64,000 nucleotides of DNA, taken from Anoplopoma fimbria (Eukaryota > Chordata > Actinopteri > Perciformes > Anoplopomatidae). The position numbers were made by a program, and so were the translations under genes. This document shows, in pieces, positions 14,763 through 30,787 of the stretch. A model generated the notes under the pieces. That model was given only the letters and a program-made list of their open reading frames with translations. It was not told the DNA's origin and ran no database searches. The stretch lies in the NCBI RefSeq assembly GCF_027596085.1, contig NC_072453.1:9314448-9378447 (forward strand), in the 5' to 3' direction. Numbering within the stretch: the stretch's first letter is position 1; every line of letters starts with the position of its first letter.

Positions 14763-16055
14763 TCCAACTGTGTCCGTCTGATGTTGAGCAGGTAGTGAAC
14801 AAGAGTTTATCAAAGATTTATTTAAGCTGTTAAAAAGCTTCCTGTTGCTTCTTGAAACAAAGCTGATGAGCACAGAGTTTGTGGCCGGAAAAAACAAAAC
14901 AATGTGCTCAAAGAGGCTAAAATACTCAAGATGGCTGATGGGACCTGATTCTGCTTGCAAGGCTTAAAATATTGTGCAGCTTTAACTTATCTTAGAATAT
15001 ATGGATGGTAACACCTTTCACTATTTCAAGTTGAATGAAACCCTTAAGAAGAGACGCTAATGCTAATGCTAATGCTAACAGCTAGCTGTGTCCCTAAACA
15101 AAGACGTTGTTTTATGAACGATGTGGAAGTTAAACTAAATCATGAGATGGCACACACTCATACACATGTACATACATACACACACATATTTAGCTGTCAC
15201 ATGCTACCACATCTTGCTGTTATCGCTTTGTCTCCTCCGTCAACAACTCCGAATGTAAATCCACATTCCCCTCGTAGAAATGTGGTTGGTGCTCTCCCTC
15301 TTCACTTTCTCTGATGTTCACGTAGTTATTAGATGCCTCGGTGAAGCCTCGCCCTTCGGCCTCAGAACAAAGACACAACATACCTCAGTTTGCGATGAGC
15401 TCTGGTTAAGAGCCTCTTGAAACAATCGGTGCACACTTGTTTCCCACGAAATAATAATGATGAGTTATTATTTCCAGTTATCGCAGCGATGGAAAGTAAT
15501 TAACCTCCTCCTACTGTTTGGTAATTACAGTGATGGAGAATATTGTTGACTGTTTCTCAGAGGCCTGTGGACTTTATTAACTCCAATGTTTACTAATTCT
15601 TATTTTACATGATAAGTGTTAAAATTGTATCCAGCAGGTACAGATGGTGTCTAAAACGAATACAGATCCTTTACCTAATACAAAAGTTTACTTTTAGGTA
15701 ACATACTGATTCTTGAAATTAAATTTCCTTCTATATTCCTTTAACTCAAAACAAACAACTTTTTAAAATGGTTTTATGGTAAAACAGGACAGTAATCGAG
15801 TAATATCACAATTTAAATACAGAGTATTTAAATGTAGAGTAGTTTGAAGTATGAAAGTACCAGTCCCTTAAATTCATATAAGCCATCATGTGCACATCCT
15901 CATGCATCAATCAAAGTACCAAACCATAATAATCATCTGACCCAGAGCCATACTGCTCAATCTGAGGACTCGTAAATCTACTGAATCGCCTAAAATTAGA
16001 TCAGAGAGGCAGCATCTGTGTGTTTGTGTGTTCGTGACAGCATGCAAGGGTGTGG

Positions 16056-16062
<7 letters not shown>

Positions 16063-16093
<31 letters not shown>
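16063..16093. repeat. (TA)n microsatellite
   Basis: A run of about 15 TA units follows a GT-rich stretch. Confidence 0.95.
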
Positions 16094-16095
<2 letters not shown>

Positions 16096-16445
16096 ACTAT
16101 ATGTATTTATATGTGTATTACTACAACAGAGATCCATGGTTAAGTCCTGACGGAGATTCAGAGGAACTCCCAAGGCGGTCGTTAGCCAGATGCACACGAG
16201 GAGAAAACATCAGAGGCTGAATGCCACGACACATTTTAAAATCATGTCTGCAGCATCAGAGGGGAGGGACTGGGTGTGTGTATCATAGCCTGGTATTGTT
16301 GTGTGTGCGTGTGTTTGTGTGTGTGTGTGCGTCATATAGATCTATTTTTTGTTTAATGCCAGGGTCGCCAACATTCGAGGATGGAGAACTTGTAGTTAAT
16401 GTTCTTTATGTTGGGTGTAGATTGATACTGACTGTTATAAGTTAA

Positions 16446-16718
16446 CTGTAGACTGTATTAAAGAAGTGGACGTAGTCGTTGTGACGCCACCCATTGGTTT
16501 ATGGACTGCGGTTTTGAGGCCTTGAGGTCGTCATTTTGGCCGTCGCCATCTTGTTTTTTGCAACCAATGAATGGAGGTGACCATATTTGGACTGTGTCTC
16601 TACACTACTGAGTGATGTAGAGACGCCGTAAACGTCTGAGTCTATTTTCTCATAGACTTCTATACAACCAGAGGATTGGCCCCCTGATGGACATTAGAGA
16701 GAATGCAGCTTTTAAGCC
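16446..16718 (-). repeat. 490-bp dispersed repeat, copy 5 (inverted, internal deletion)
   Basis: The right end ('gaagtggacgtagtcgttgt', 'ggccgtcgccatcttg') is joined directly, near 16637, to the left end ('tctcatagacttctataca', 'gacattagagagaatgcag'). The middle of the family is missing. The CRE-like site is changed to TGACGCCA. Confidence 0.88.
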
Positions 16719-17969
16719 TGTCTTATGAAAGTATGCAGACACTCCTTTTTCTTGTTGCTTAATTGATTGTCAAATTAATTGCCAATACATTTTCCTTTGA
16801 TTATTTGAATCGACTAAAACTGTTGCAGCTGTTGTGTTCTTCCAGCTTTGTGGCAAAAAATTGTTTCAACACAAAGCCAGCCTACCCAGTTTGTTGTGGA
16901 AAAACCTGACTGGTCTGACTTCAACCATCCAACACCTTTAAGAACTGGAACACAGACTGAATGTAAAAGAACTCCAGATTTACAGAAAACAGAAGTATCA
17001 GTGTTGTTTACCACAGATCTATAAATAATAATGTTGTAACTTGCAGAGATGATGCTCTCTCAGGTTCCTTTTGTGTCACAAGGTGCTTTTTCTCATGATG
17101 ATTTCATGACTTTTCCTTTCAGTCTCACTGCTTCCTGTGTTTCTCAGGTCTGAAGGCCTCACATGACTTTTTACAGTAAATAAAATCCGTTGTTTCTCTG
17201 CAGAGAGAAGAAGCATCGTCATGTGCAGAAGCTGTTTGCAGAACGATGTGATTTTTTTATGATGCTTGAGGTTATTTATATAAAAGACACAGTCTTATCT
17301 GTATTTTTTTTACTGCCAACTCATCTCTATTGTTACAGTAAGGCTTTTATAAAATATATTTGTTGGTTTACAGCTGTTGTGTTAGAGAGCTGGCGGTGTT
17401 ATGCAATCAGACAGTAATAACAGTGACTTAATGTCACTTAAAATACTTTTTAAACAATAGTTGTTTATGATAACTTTGCATTCTTGATATATAGATAAAT
17501 TAATAAATAAATGTTATTGCAACATATTCACATACTCATTTTCCAACCTTTTGCTGTAAATGATTACTGTTTCATAAGACTTGGGTCTTTTTTGTTGTTG
17601 CTCTCGTCGTTGTTTCTATCAGTTAGGATAACATCGTACTCATCAGGTTTATTCTTGAGATCTGGAACCATAAATTATCCTTATAAAACATTTATTTGAT
17701 AGACGAGATATCAGGATATGAGTTGAAGGTCACAGGTTTCATTAGTTCACGTATCAAAGATGTGATTGTCTGATCTTCTCTTCAGTGTGACTCTCAGTCT
17801 GAGCTGTAATAAACATCTGTTTAATGGTTCATTAATGTGATCTGACAGTGAAACGTGACGTCAATGTTGCAGTAATGCCTGGATTCACGCCGGCTGTCTC
17901 CTCCCTCATGTGGGAGTCTCGCATGTCTGTGTTTGTGTGTTGACTCATAATTCATGTGTACATAGGCTC

Positions 17970-18082
<113 letters not shown>

Positions 18083-19974
18083 GGTGACATATGTTCAAGT
18101 CAAAACAGATGTGGTTCAGATGTACTTTAATCCCTCATATTTACATTCTACAACTTTTATACATGTTCTTGTGTCAATAAGTAAAAATGGTAAATTTTTC
18201 TGGCAAAACATCAGTTTTTTGTGTGATCTATTATTGAACAAGGTTCTCAAGAGTTTACAAGCAGTATTATTTTAATTAGTAGTTCAATCTGCAATGGAGT
18301 ACATGAGCAACAGGTTTGAAGTTTGAATGAACATAAGGAAAAAACATAGATAAATTAAGAGTTAAATGCAATTCAAACAGCTGGTTGCCGTAACATATAT
18401 AAGTATTTCTGAAATACAGCTTGTTTTTGATAACTCACTTTACACCTTTTTTCCACCTTAAAAGTCGTTAAGATGACAAATTTTGTGAATCGCTGCTGAA
18501 ATGTCCAGCTTGCATAAGATTCATGGGTAGAGATATGTCCATACCAATTTTCAAGTGCTGACTTTCCTGTCTATCAATCTATCCTATACAATGAAAAAGG
18601 CTAAAAGAGACAAAAAAAATTATTTGACTTTATTAGCCTACTGTTGGCCAAAGAATGCCCCTAAAAATGTATTTAAACTTAATAATAAAATGTAAAATAT
18701 GTTTAAAATCGGATGAGAATGCATATGATACAAAAAAAAGCACACATTTGGCAGAGTCAAGCTATTCAAATGTTTATGTTTTGGGTCAAACATAAGCAGC
18801 TGTTAATATTATGACAAAAACCTCTCCCAACAAAACAAAACCAACACCCTTAAACGTGATCGTCCTGGATCTGGGTCAGCTGTCCCAGAAATGTGAAGCT
18901 TTTGGCTCCATCGCCGAGGAGAGGGAAGAGGTCAACCGGTATCCACGGCGACGGCATGACCTCACTTTTCTGGAGATGTGAGAGAGGAGGGGAGGTGCTA
19001 TATATCCTCACAGATCACTGTTGTTTTCTCGGTGTGTTTGCCGACTTTGGGGAGTTGCTTCTTTCTCTCCTCACAGCGATTACTCATCCTGTGGAACCGT
19101 TGAGGAGACGATGAGAACTTGGCAGCAGAGACTCCAGCAGAGACGAGTCCAACGAGCCGTCCTCCTGCCAGATCGCTGTTCTGTTTGTTCTCTCAAGCGA
19201 CTGACGACGAGGCAGGAGAATGTCACGTTTTATGTGAGGAGCAGAAGAAAAAACAAAGTAGAGATAAAAAACAAGCGAGGGAAACGCCAAAATATGTGAG
19301 ACCCCGTCGCTGGCTCTGACCCAACTCCTGTTGAGGAGAGAGGATAGACTTCCACCAGATGTTCAGTTTTTCTCTGGGACCTGCAGAATTTGTTAACATG
19401 GATTTGCATGTAAAGCAGCAGCTATTAGCTAATTGGCCCGGCATGGTTTCACCTGCACAGTCCCTGAATCTTTAAATCTAAATGATTGTGTAGCTCTTTA
19501 GAGAGCAGCAGCTCCAAAGAAGTCCCACGATGGATCTGAAAGCCAATAAGTTCTAGACCAATTAATTAAGATTATTTTGAATATTGGTTAATTTATCTTT
19601 AATGTGTCAGAAAATACTGAAAAATGCCCAATTTACTGTGTTTAAGCTGCTTGTTTTGTCCGATCATCGGTCTTAAACTCAAAGATATACCAAATAGAAA
19701 ACTTATCTTCTCAAAGAATAAGTAAACACAAGGGAAGGAAAGAGCTTTCAAAAAACAAAACTTGAGCTCTCGACCAACTTCTTCTTCACTTAAACGTTTA
19801 CTGCTTGTAATTAAGAGAATTGCAGAATCTGCAAAGCGTCTCACGCCAGTTTGTGATGCTCGAGGGACACATTTTAGTCGGTAACAAAAAAGTGTTTGAT
19901 ACCCAGATGGGTCACAAGAAGAAAGAACAATTATGTTATGACAAACTAGGTTTATTTAGCTTTTACTCACAAAA

Positions 19975-20117
<143 letters not shown>

Positions 20118-20342
20118 AAAAAAGCAGCACACAGCTGTCCGGTCGGTGGATCTGGGGTTGTTGTCCCGAGTCCGAATGTTTCAACGTGTTTCAGTGTCTC
20201 AGTTTTGTTCAGACCAGCTGTGAAAAAAAGACATGAAAACAGAGTCGAGGGGGCAGATCGCATGTCGACACGAGGGAGACGCCACGGGTCTCTGGAGGCA
20301 ACGCTAGTTACTGTGGTCTCACGTGAGCATCATGTCATCTCT

Positions 20343-20345
<3 letters not shown>

Positions 20346-20431
<86 letters not shown>

Positions 20432-20475
20432 GTGTGTGTGTGTGTGTGGTGTGTGTGTGTGTGTGTGTGTGTGTG
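20346..20475. repeat. (TG)n microsatellite, interrupted
   Basis: A long pure TG run is broken by ctg near 20428 and by gg near 20449. Confidence 0.97.
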
Positions 20476-20559
20476 GGCTGCTGGCTCAGAACAACACACT
20501 TTCTTTTTGTTGTTAAGTTACAACATTTGATTTGTTTGGGAAAAGCTGCACCATCATGA

Positions 20560-23500
20560 CTAAAAAAGAAAAGTATTCAGATCTTTCACTGAAGTAAAAG
20601 TAGCAATACTAGTGAAAGACTTGCTTTGTAAATTGTAAAAGTACAATAAATATACTGTAAGAACTTATTATGCAGAATGTGTCATTTCAGAATTGGATTT
20701 TAATTATTAATGCAGTAATGTGTTCATCACTTTAATGTTGTAGCTGGTAAAGATGGAGCTCATTTAAATTACTTTATATACTGATAGGTAGTTTAATGTA
20801 TTATAATATACATCATATCATATATCCTTTAGTAGTTTTTACTAGTAGGTTTTATTTTGCATCAATAATCTGAATCTGCCAAAAGTTGATATAGTGGTGT
20901 AAAAAGACCAATATTTCCCTTTTAGATATAAAAGTATAAGTACAAGTATAAATAAAAGGAAATACTCAAAGAAAGTACCTCAAATGTACTTAATGACATT
21001 CCAGCTCTGCTTATTTCTCGAGTTAATATACAAGATTGACAGAAAATGTATTATTTTAATGATGCATTAATAATTTGAGGCCTTTTTTCTTAATTTAAAT
21101 GTAATACTTTGTGTTTGGGGCTGTTAGTGAGACAAAACAAGATATTTAAAGATGTCAACTTTATACATAAAACTTAAAATCGACAAATTGAGAAGATGAT
21201 CAGCAGATTAACAGATAATAAAAGTAATTGTTTCAGCTCTCTGCCCTCCCTTCTCTAACTTACGACTGTATTTTTAGCTGTACTGAAATATTGATACCAT
21301 CAAACCACGAAGCATTAAAGTTTCAGTCAGAGCTGCCCGAGTCAGTCTGTAAAGAAACATTCAAATCTGATCTCAGATCTTCCTCTTATAGGTCATACCT
21401 TCATCATCAGCAGGAGATCAGCTGGTTAGGCTTAAATAACCAGTTATATTATATTCAGTTATATAAACTTAAATGATTAGCATTTAAAGTAAGTATTAGC
21501 GTCCTAAGAACTTTGAACCTAATTATGATTTTCATAACAAAACAAATTATTTTATCATTTGCTCTGTGAAGTCTCATGATCAGTTATATTAAGTACACTT
21601 TTATTTTATAATAAAGTATTTTGTTTGTTTCATTATCACTTTCAGTTACTAAATGCAAGTTTATTTATATAGCACATTTCAGCAAAAAAGTGCTTTAAAT
21701 AAAACATCAAAGGACAAAGTGCAAAAAAGAAACACATTATAAAGGTTTAGTAGGTAAAAAAGCCAAGAATAGAATATTAAAACAAGCTAAAATAGAATTT
21801 TACAGGTATAAAATAAAATTAAGCAGTGCAGTGTAAGTAACAACTTTAATAAAAAGCAAAAGCAATCAGAAAAATAAATTAAATTAAAATTAAATTAAGT
21901 TAAATTGTCTTATGTAAAACAAGTTGTATGATGGAGGCTGTTTTGTGTCTCATCGTACATGAGTCCTGAAATTAAAACAATGGAGACCACAATGAACATT
22001 ATTTATTTCTGTACCTTTATTGTGAAAGGTCATAGGGGTCAGATTGCTGTCCCTCAGTTGTTGCTGCTAAATAATTCAACAAAAGTTTGCAAAATGTTTT
22101 TCTATCCAATCTCATTTGTAAACAGAAAATTTCAAGTGAGAGTTAAGGTAACAGAGGTGAAACATTTTAGGTTCAATCAAGCCAAATATTAAGAACTGTA
22201 CTGAAGTTATTACTGAATTTGTTTTGCCTTGAAATTTGGGGTTTTCTTCAGCTCATTCTTTTTTTTTTTACAGTGTTGATAATTTTTTACAAGATTCAGT
22301 TTGATTTACTCTCTTAATATTGTCCTCTTACTGTCCAAAAAAGACACCATTAATACAGACCAGTAAGCGTTCTGATTGGTGGAGGTTGTATGTATTCTTT
22401 ATTTACCGACAATTATTCTCCTAAAAAGACATAAAACTGAACATTGGGTAGAGATAAGGTCCTAAAGGACAGCTCTTTTTAGCTAAAATGTAAATAAAAT
22501 ATCTAGCGCAAAGTATGAAGTGTCTGTCAATAAAAACATAATCTTTTCATGTAGGGTTATTGTTTAAATAATAAACACATTTCTATTCTTTTTAACCTCA
22601 TGTGTCCATTGTTATCTCATGATAAAATGGATCTGATTGTCTTCTTTTGAAGCATACCGACACCTTTAATAAATAAGCAACATTAATCCACCTTTATGTG
22701 TTTTTCTACTCTTTCATCTCGTACATAATCGTCTTTTCTTGTTACAAATATTCAGTTTAGTGTTCTGAGCTATTTTCAGTCCCAGGAGGTGGAGAGTGAA
22801 TCTATGGAGGTTTTAAAGGAGTGCACGACCTCCTGCGGTAGATTTCTTTTGCTTTGCTCTGTTCTGTTGCCTTGTCAATCCTTTTGCGGCCTATGGGGAG
22901 GACCGAGGTACTCCGGCTGAATCTGGAATGAGTCAGGCCATTTCTTTGTATCGAGCCGAGGAAAAAAAAGCTGTGGGATTTAGTGCTCCTGGAGAGAAAT
23001 AGCAAAGTCTCCGGGGAAAGAGAGAGACGAAACCTGGACGCTCGAAACTTTTGGCTGTGAGCAGCATTTTAAATCTTTGGTGGGGGGGTAAAGGCTTTAG
23101 CCGCGGGATGTGTTTTGTTATCTTGTGCTGTGTTGAAGCTGTTTACTATGCAGCGTTCACTCTGCATGGACACCAGACTGAAGGTGGTCCGTTGTAAATA
23201 GCACCGGGCTGAATGCCGTCATGTGTCTGAGTGTTGGATGGATCCACACACAAAAAAGGGAAAGATTTACTTTTAGGGTTAAAAACAGATTGTTGAGACG
23301 GAGCTGAATGTTTTATTGCTGAATAATTTGGTCTGAATCATGTTTAATGAACCAGCAATTCCTCTTTTTGTCAGTTTTCTTTCTCAGATGCAACACATTG
23401 TGTGCTGTAATTATGTTTTATTGTAAGATAAACAAATGAATTGACTCTGAGAATGATTGTGCCAAAACGAGTAACCGAAATACTATTTAAATCTGGTTAA

Positions 23501-23900
23501 ATATGTTATCTGGTCTTTTAAGTCCAACTACAGTTAAACTGCACGATTTATTACTGCTGCATAACTCAGGGCCAATAATTGAGTTATTGCTGAGTAGTTT
23601 ATTGTTCAATTAACAGTCTGCAGTTTATATATCCGGCTCTGTGTTGCATACTGTGTTTTATATTCAGGGTTTGATCAAATTGCTGAAAATAGAACAATCT
23701 ATTAATAAAACATGGTTGAAAAAAGACATTTCATTTCTTTCATGTGCAAAAGCAGAAACACTTGAAGAGGTTTTATCTTTATTACATGTGAACAGATTTA
23801 CGTTCCTCTGAAACAGGATCTTCTCTAAAGGCTGCTTGATGATTTCTTATTCCACCCCCACTCCACACGGTCGCTGAAGTGGAGCAGCACATGACCTTGA
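20560..23900. other. No gene seen; dispersed repeat fragments
   Basis: About 20572-20650 and 20930-21010 are ends of the same 'attcagatct..aagtaaaagta' repeat type seen near 10370. About 21655-21720 ('tttatttatatagcacatttc') is a retroposon-like tail common in fish. I see no exon. Confidence 0.5.
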
Positions 23901-23912
23901 AACCAAATAGAA

Positions 23913-24089
<177 letters not shown>

Positions 24090-26849
24090 AAACAGAGAGA
24101 TGAAGATACAGATCTCATCCTCTGTCGCTGTGACAAATGAAAAGCTCGGCCACCGACGTCGCACCTTCAGGCCGCCGCTCCGAGGACAGACTCCACTTTT
24201 CCCCCCGCCGCTTCATTCATCTTCACACTCCGTTTCCTCTTTCCACGTTTGATCCATCCATCCGCTCCGTCGCTGCCTGCAACACCTGCTGCCATAGCAA
24301 CCACAACCTACCCCCCCCCCCCCCATCCTTCCCTTCCTCAGTTAGTATTGGGAGAAAAGCATGCTGGGTAATCTGACTTCACCTGGAATATTTCTCGTAG
24401 GGGGATTTTTCTCTCCTTGAACCATTTTTTTTCTCATCATATACCAATTTTCTTTTTTACGATGGACTGAATTACATATTTCATATATTAAACCTGTTTA
24501 AATTTAAACCTTCTTATTGTAATAATGCAGTCAAAGCGCATTATTACCTTCTGGAGTTGCAATAAAACAAGACTGCTTTTCCAAACAGTCAGGGTAAAAT
24601 GAGACGGTCTGCAGACGTATAATAAATATAGTAAAGAAGACAAAAGGAATGTCTTCCTCCGGTCTGTCGTCTCCTGCTGCTCGTCCAGAAAAAAACACAT
24701 CACTGCTGCTGTATTGATCTGTTCTCATGTCCGACAGGTTTGCAGGGAAAATAATGGTAGAATTGAATACTTTGAGCAAGAGCTGTGACATCTGAGAGGC
24801 CTTAACAGCTTGTGTTGTTTTATTTCCTCTGGATTTTTATTTATTTTTAGGAAATGAATACCAAATTTCTTAAAATGAATGACTAAAAGTAACAATACAT
24901 ATAGAGTATGTTGTGTGGTGGGTTGTAGTAGTACTAGTGGTGGTGTTAAACATTGTAGAACTACTTACAAAAATGTATTATGTATTAACAAGCATTCTGA
25001 GATATAAATTGATTTTTTTGGTTCTGATCAAAAATAACCAAATGTTGACATTGAACTTCAGGTCAAACTTATAATCTAGTTTAATCAAGTGTTGATTGTA
25101 AAATTAAATGTCAAGGTAACAAATGTTTTTAAAGCCACTTCTTAGAATATTTTAAAATTGGAATTGTTTACATGCCTCTTTTGGGTTATTTTTTCTTACT
25201 GAAAAACAAAGTTTATGGGTAAAAACCAATATAGTAAAGTTACGTACTGTAAAACCAAAACAATGAGCTTAAAGACGCTACAACGCTCCGTAGTGTCTCT
25301 GCACTTTTACTCAAGTACTTGAACATTTCCATTTCATTATACTTTTTTTTACTTCTACTCATCTACAAAGGGAAACCCACCAGTTTAGTAAATATTACAC
25401 CACTTTGACCAGCTGTTACATTGATTTGCAGCACATGAATGTATCAACAATAATAATCCAATAACATGTCATATAAGATATAAAGTCACAATTTGATCTG
25501 TCACCACTGGGGTCGTTCTGTCTATTGAAACAGCAGAAATAATGCTGAAGCTGTTTGGTTTGATGTGAGAGTTTAATTGATCAGAGAAAACACATCAAGC
25601 GTTAAAGCCGCCTGAAGGTGACGGCAGAACGACGCTGTTGTTATTATTTTTGCTGCCGCAGTGATTCGAAAGAGAGAAAGTAACATTTATTAGAAGAAAT
25701 CAGCAGGAAAAATGTGGGGAATCTTGTTAGAATACAAGTTTATGATGCCATTTTTGTTTTTATTGTTCTGAATGGCTCCGGCAGATTTTTATTTCATGGT
25801 CAAGCTTCAGTAACAGCGAGAGGATGGATTTTAAAATGGTGCAGAGAGATTTGTTATTATTAAATAATTGTGAATTGTGTCGCAATTCATCTATTAGCAT
25901 AAATTGAATATAATATTCATTACTTTATTATCTTATAATACTGAACTATGTTTTCATTAGTGTATAGTCACCTGAAACTAATTACATTTGTGTTTTCATT
26001 AGCTTAGAATTCTCTTGTTTTGTATTTATTAATGGAGCTCAGTACTGTTTTTCTGTTTGTTTCTGTAGGCAAGTTAAACGTCTTCATTTCTAGTTAGGAT
26101 GAGGGTTTTGTTTGTTTGTTATTTTGGCCTTAGAGACCCTGACGTCCATGCTTCCATTTTTAGTTGTTTTATTTCTGTTAATCAGTACTTTATCAATAAA
26201 TGCTACTTATTTTATTCCTTTATTGTTCCAGCTTCCTTATCCTTTCATTGTGCGGAGTCAAACATGTTGCACCGCCTTCTTTCTACTGTAGCCCAGAATG
26301 AAACCAAACACTGACTCCAGAGAGAGACTTTAACGTTTTTATGGAAACAGAAGGACACTGTAGTTCTCCGACACGCTTGTAAAACTGGTAAGGCGAGTAG
26401 TGTTATTATGGTATGGATGGCATCTGCAATGGTTTTGCTCTCAGCGGCTCACCATGTAAAAGGAGGACTGAACTGAGCGGCATTCAGTTGGTTGTAATCT
26501 GCAACCAAACCACTAAATGGAACCAAATCCTACACTCTGTGCCTTTAAAAGATTAAAGTGATTAAAACAATGAGGAATCACAATAAGAAAGCTTTTACAT
26601 CCACAACAGCTTTATAGAGGTTGAGGCTGTGTTTGACCTCTGACCCTGCAGGTGTCACTAATGTATAGTGCATATTTTTTACAAGTCAACCCCGATCACA
26701 TGATGTACAGTAACAGGCTTTGTGCTGCACAGCTGACAAGGAACACTGTGAAGGTCAAATACCGCCGGTAGAGAAATGCAGATATTTCTAACAAGGTCAC
26801 GTTGTTATGTTCTCCAGGTGTGTAAACCTGCAGGGGATCATGTGTTTGG

Positions 26850-26895
<46 letters not shown>

Positions 26896-29165
26896 TTGTG
26901 TGTATCTGTCCGTCATGAGGTCTGCTCTTTACCTCTTTACTTCTTCTTCCTGAATAACAACACAAATAAATAGGTATTTGATGAATATACATATATAGTG
27001 TGTAGAACATTTGCCGCATAAAAAATATGATCGATAGTCAACAGGGAGAGACAAATATTTTTTCATCTCTTTTGAATCAAAGCACGAGTTACACATATGA
27101 TGTTTGTCAATTTTAAACAATGATTTTGCACACAAAGAAAGTCTAATTTTGTCGTAGAACTTCTGAAGTATAACTGTGTATATAACGACTGTGAAAATAA
27201 GTATTTAAAAAGACTTCACACCAAAAAGTGGCGAAAGTATCTCTCTCTAAAGTTATGATGCCTGTGTGTTTTGTACCAGAATGTTTTCACACCAACAGCG
27301 GGTTTCACTCGTTCATTTGCTTCCCAGCTGATAAAAAGAGTCACTGGGTAAAACACATCATGTAAGAAAACATTACATCCGTGCGCTGAACAAGTTAGTT
27401 AGCCAGCCAAGCTAACAGCCATGTTAATGTTGATGACACTACAAAAATAAAATTATCTTTAAATTGACAAACATTGTATTTGTTATTCATGGCACAATTG
27501 AAACAGGGTCAAAAATATATTTGTCTTTCCCTGTTGACTGCTGCACCAATTTTTTCCTAAATAAGGTCACATGAGGGGCACCAGAAGGGGCGGGGCTTAG
27601 CCTGTATAGCTCTAAGATATGAGGTTTTGCTCTTCTTATGTTTGCATATGGGGTGGACAAAATATTAGAAACACCACAACTCACTACGACCTCAATAATA
27701 AACTTAATAAAATGTGTAAAAGTAGAATTCATGGCATCACAGATAGTGCAGCTTTAACTTTAAACATTTGTATCTTTGTTAAGCCATCAGTCATATTTCT
27801 GTGCAGTGATCGAATGTGACTGTGTGCAGACTCTTTGCAGTCTTGGTGGATCAGTTTCTAAAAAGAGAAAAGTAGTCTTTGAACCCTTTTTATGTTTCTG
27901 GTCTTCTGCCAAAAGTTTGGACCCGAGGAAACGGAAAACCAAAGAGAGCTGAGTCATTCCACAAGAAGAACAATCTGTATTCTCACCCAGCCTCCTTTTT
28001 TTCTAAATCTCTCAGAGGATTTATCCCTATAAAACCCTCTTAGTATGCATCTATTATCTTCTTCTATCGTCTCCCCCACTGCTGCGCCTGTGTTCTTCAT
28101 CGCTGCCTCCCCCCCCCTCTTCTTTTTCCGTGCCAGTGGGAATCCCGGCCGTGACGACAGAAGCTGATGCTGCAGCAAAGTCCTGACTCTGCTGCTGAGG
28201 CTGTGATTTCATGATGCTGTAGCGCCCTTGATGTGTCACACAATTAACAAAAAGCTGCAGAGAGAGGAGCGTGTCAGAAAGATGGAGGACATAAAATGAA
28301 AAGCCTGTTTCCCCTCTTCCCATCCAGTTTCTGGCGTTTGTTTTTGTCCCCCTCTGAATTTGATCTTTATTGCAAAATATGAACCATGTGTTGTTCAGCC
28401 TCTCCCTTCCTCAGCTGTGACTTCCCGTCATGCAGCGTTACGAGGACTGAATCCCCCCGTGTGGAAACGTCAGCACAACAACATTAACAGCTGACCTTCT
28501 CTTCTCTGCTTACACGTGTAGATATGAAGAGACTCGGCAGCAGCATGCATGTTTTATTTAAAAAAAAGAAAAAAAATTCCAGGCAGAGAAGGGATAAAAT
28601 AGCTGCATTAAAAGCCTTTAGTTTGAGATATTTATGCTTTAAAATATGCAAACTTCAGAACATTGCGCCCTGTGTGTCGACATGTTCTCTCTACTTTTGA
28701 TATGCACTGAACAATTTCCCTCAAGGAGACGTGTGGTCAGAGTATTATCGAATCTTGCCTCCTGCTGGTAATTGAGGACATGGCAGTTAAAACTCGACAT
28801 GTCAGTGCAGACATCGTCACACTCTGTTAATGTGGGAACATTTGCAAATATCATTAAAGCAGAACTGTGAGGTCAATGACGAGTCAGGGAATAATATTCG
28901 TCTGGACAGGGGAAAAAAACTCCCTTTAGCAGCTGACAGCAGTTTGTTTTGCCTTGTTGTTGTCATACTGCGACTGTGTGTGAGTGTGTCTGTGTGTGTG
29001 TCTGTGTGTGTGTGTGTATTTGTGTGTGTTAACCTGTATGCAATCTGTCACAGAGGAAAGAAAATGAGGAGCAGTCTTTGGCATTGAGAGCATTTTTGAA
29101 TGACTTGTGTTTGTCTTGTTTTGCAAAGGAGCAGCGCTGGTGTTGACAAGCTGCTAACATGCTCA

Positions 29166-29299
<134 letters not shown>

Positions 29300-30440
29300 G
29301 TGTGTTAGCACGAGGACCATCATCCCCAGTAGTTTCATTCACTGAGCCGGTAAATCCTGCTCACATGTGCTTGTTGTCAGAGAGGAAATGAATCCATTGA
29401 TTTCCTTCAGACCTCGGAGAAAAAACTGTCCTGGATTTGCAGACAGTGTGTCAGAAATAAATTAGGTTAAATCAACACGCAGAGACAAATCCACTGTGAC
29501 TGAGCTAACAGAAACACGGTCATTCTGCTAAAGCTATATATACACACACACACTCACAAAGACACACAGAACTCGATTAAATCCCCTTTTGTCAATCTAT
29601 AACACACCTAAACAGGTAGCTGATTTTGGTCGGTCCACCACTTGGTTCAAATTAAAATATCTGAAAAAGTGTTGGATTGATCGTCACATAATAGGGAACA
29701 GACATTCATGATCCCCAGAGGACGAATCCTACTGACTTTCATTATCCTCTGACTTTTCCTCTAGCACCACCGTAAGGTTTAGATTTTAGATTTTTAGAGA
29801 AATATCTTACCAACTACTGGATGAATTGTCATGAAATTTGGTTCTGACATTAATGTTCCCCTCAGGATGAATTAAATGTAATTAATTGCTTATTAACTTT
29901 GGTGATTTTTCATCTAGTGCAATCATCACATCAAAATATATATTTTTGATTATTCACTGGTTTATGAGCTAATTCGTGCAGCACATTCCCATCAGCCTCA
30001 GCTGTAAATATATGAGCATCAACATGAGCATGTTAGAATGCCGATGTTAGCATTTAGCTCAAAGTAACACTGTGTTTAAGTTTAACAGAGCTGCAGTCAT
30101 AGTCTTTTTTTATTTGACCTTATTTACAGGTTCATCCCAAATGCATAAATACATATTACCTGTAGTTTTATTTATCAATCTAGGAACTATGGTCTTTCAA
30201 CCGTAGTCATGATTTCTGGAAAGAGACGTTGCTGTTGAGTTATTAAAATGTATATTTTTACGCTCTGAGCACCACGAGCCAGGTGTCATCTATTACCATG
30301 ATATTGGAATTCATCTCATATTTTGTGGTCTAATATTCCTTTAATTGAGTCCACAAAAAAGCACCACACGTGCTCACAAAAGCTGAGTGTGGAAAGAGAA
30401 GGGCTTCTCCTTTCTGTCCTTCTGTTTCCAGCTGTTCAGC

Positions 30441-30480
30441 TGTAGCCAGATGGATCATAATGTAGCCAGATGGATCATAA
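30441..30480. repeat. Perfect 20-bp tandem duplication
   Basis: The unit TGTAGCCAGATGGATCATAA occurs twice in a row without mismatch. Confidence 0.97.
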
Positions 30481-30787
30481 TGACACAGCCATGAGAGAGA
30501 AAGGTGTGTGTGAATGTTTGGTGGGTACAAAAGGTCAAACTGTCTCATACGTCTTAAGTTTTTTTATCTTTTTCTTTGTTGCCAACACTTATGAGACATT
30601 TTTCCTGCACCTGTTGACAGATGTGAATTATGAAGCAGAGAACATAGATTATAGTGAAAGGACCAGATGTCAGGTCTCATTCTTCAGGCTGCCTCCTCCT
30701 CTGTCTCTCTCCTCCCCTCCTCTCTCCTCCCTCTTCCACTCCTCTCTCACCTCCTTATTGTCACTCACTGAGTGTCCCTCCTGTTAG

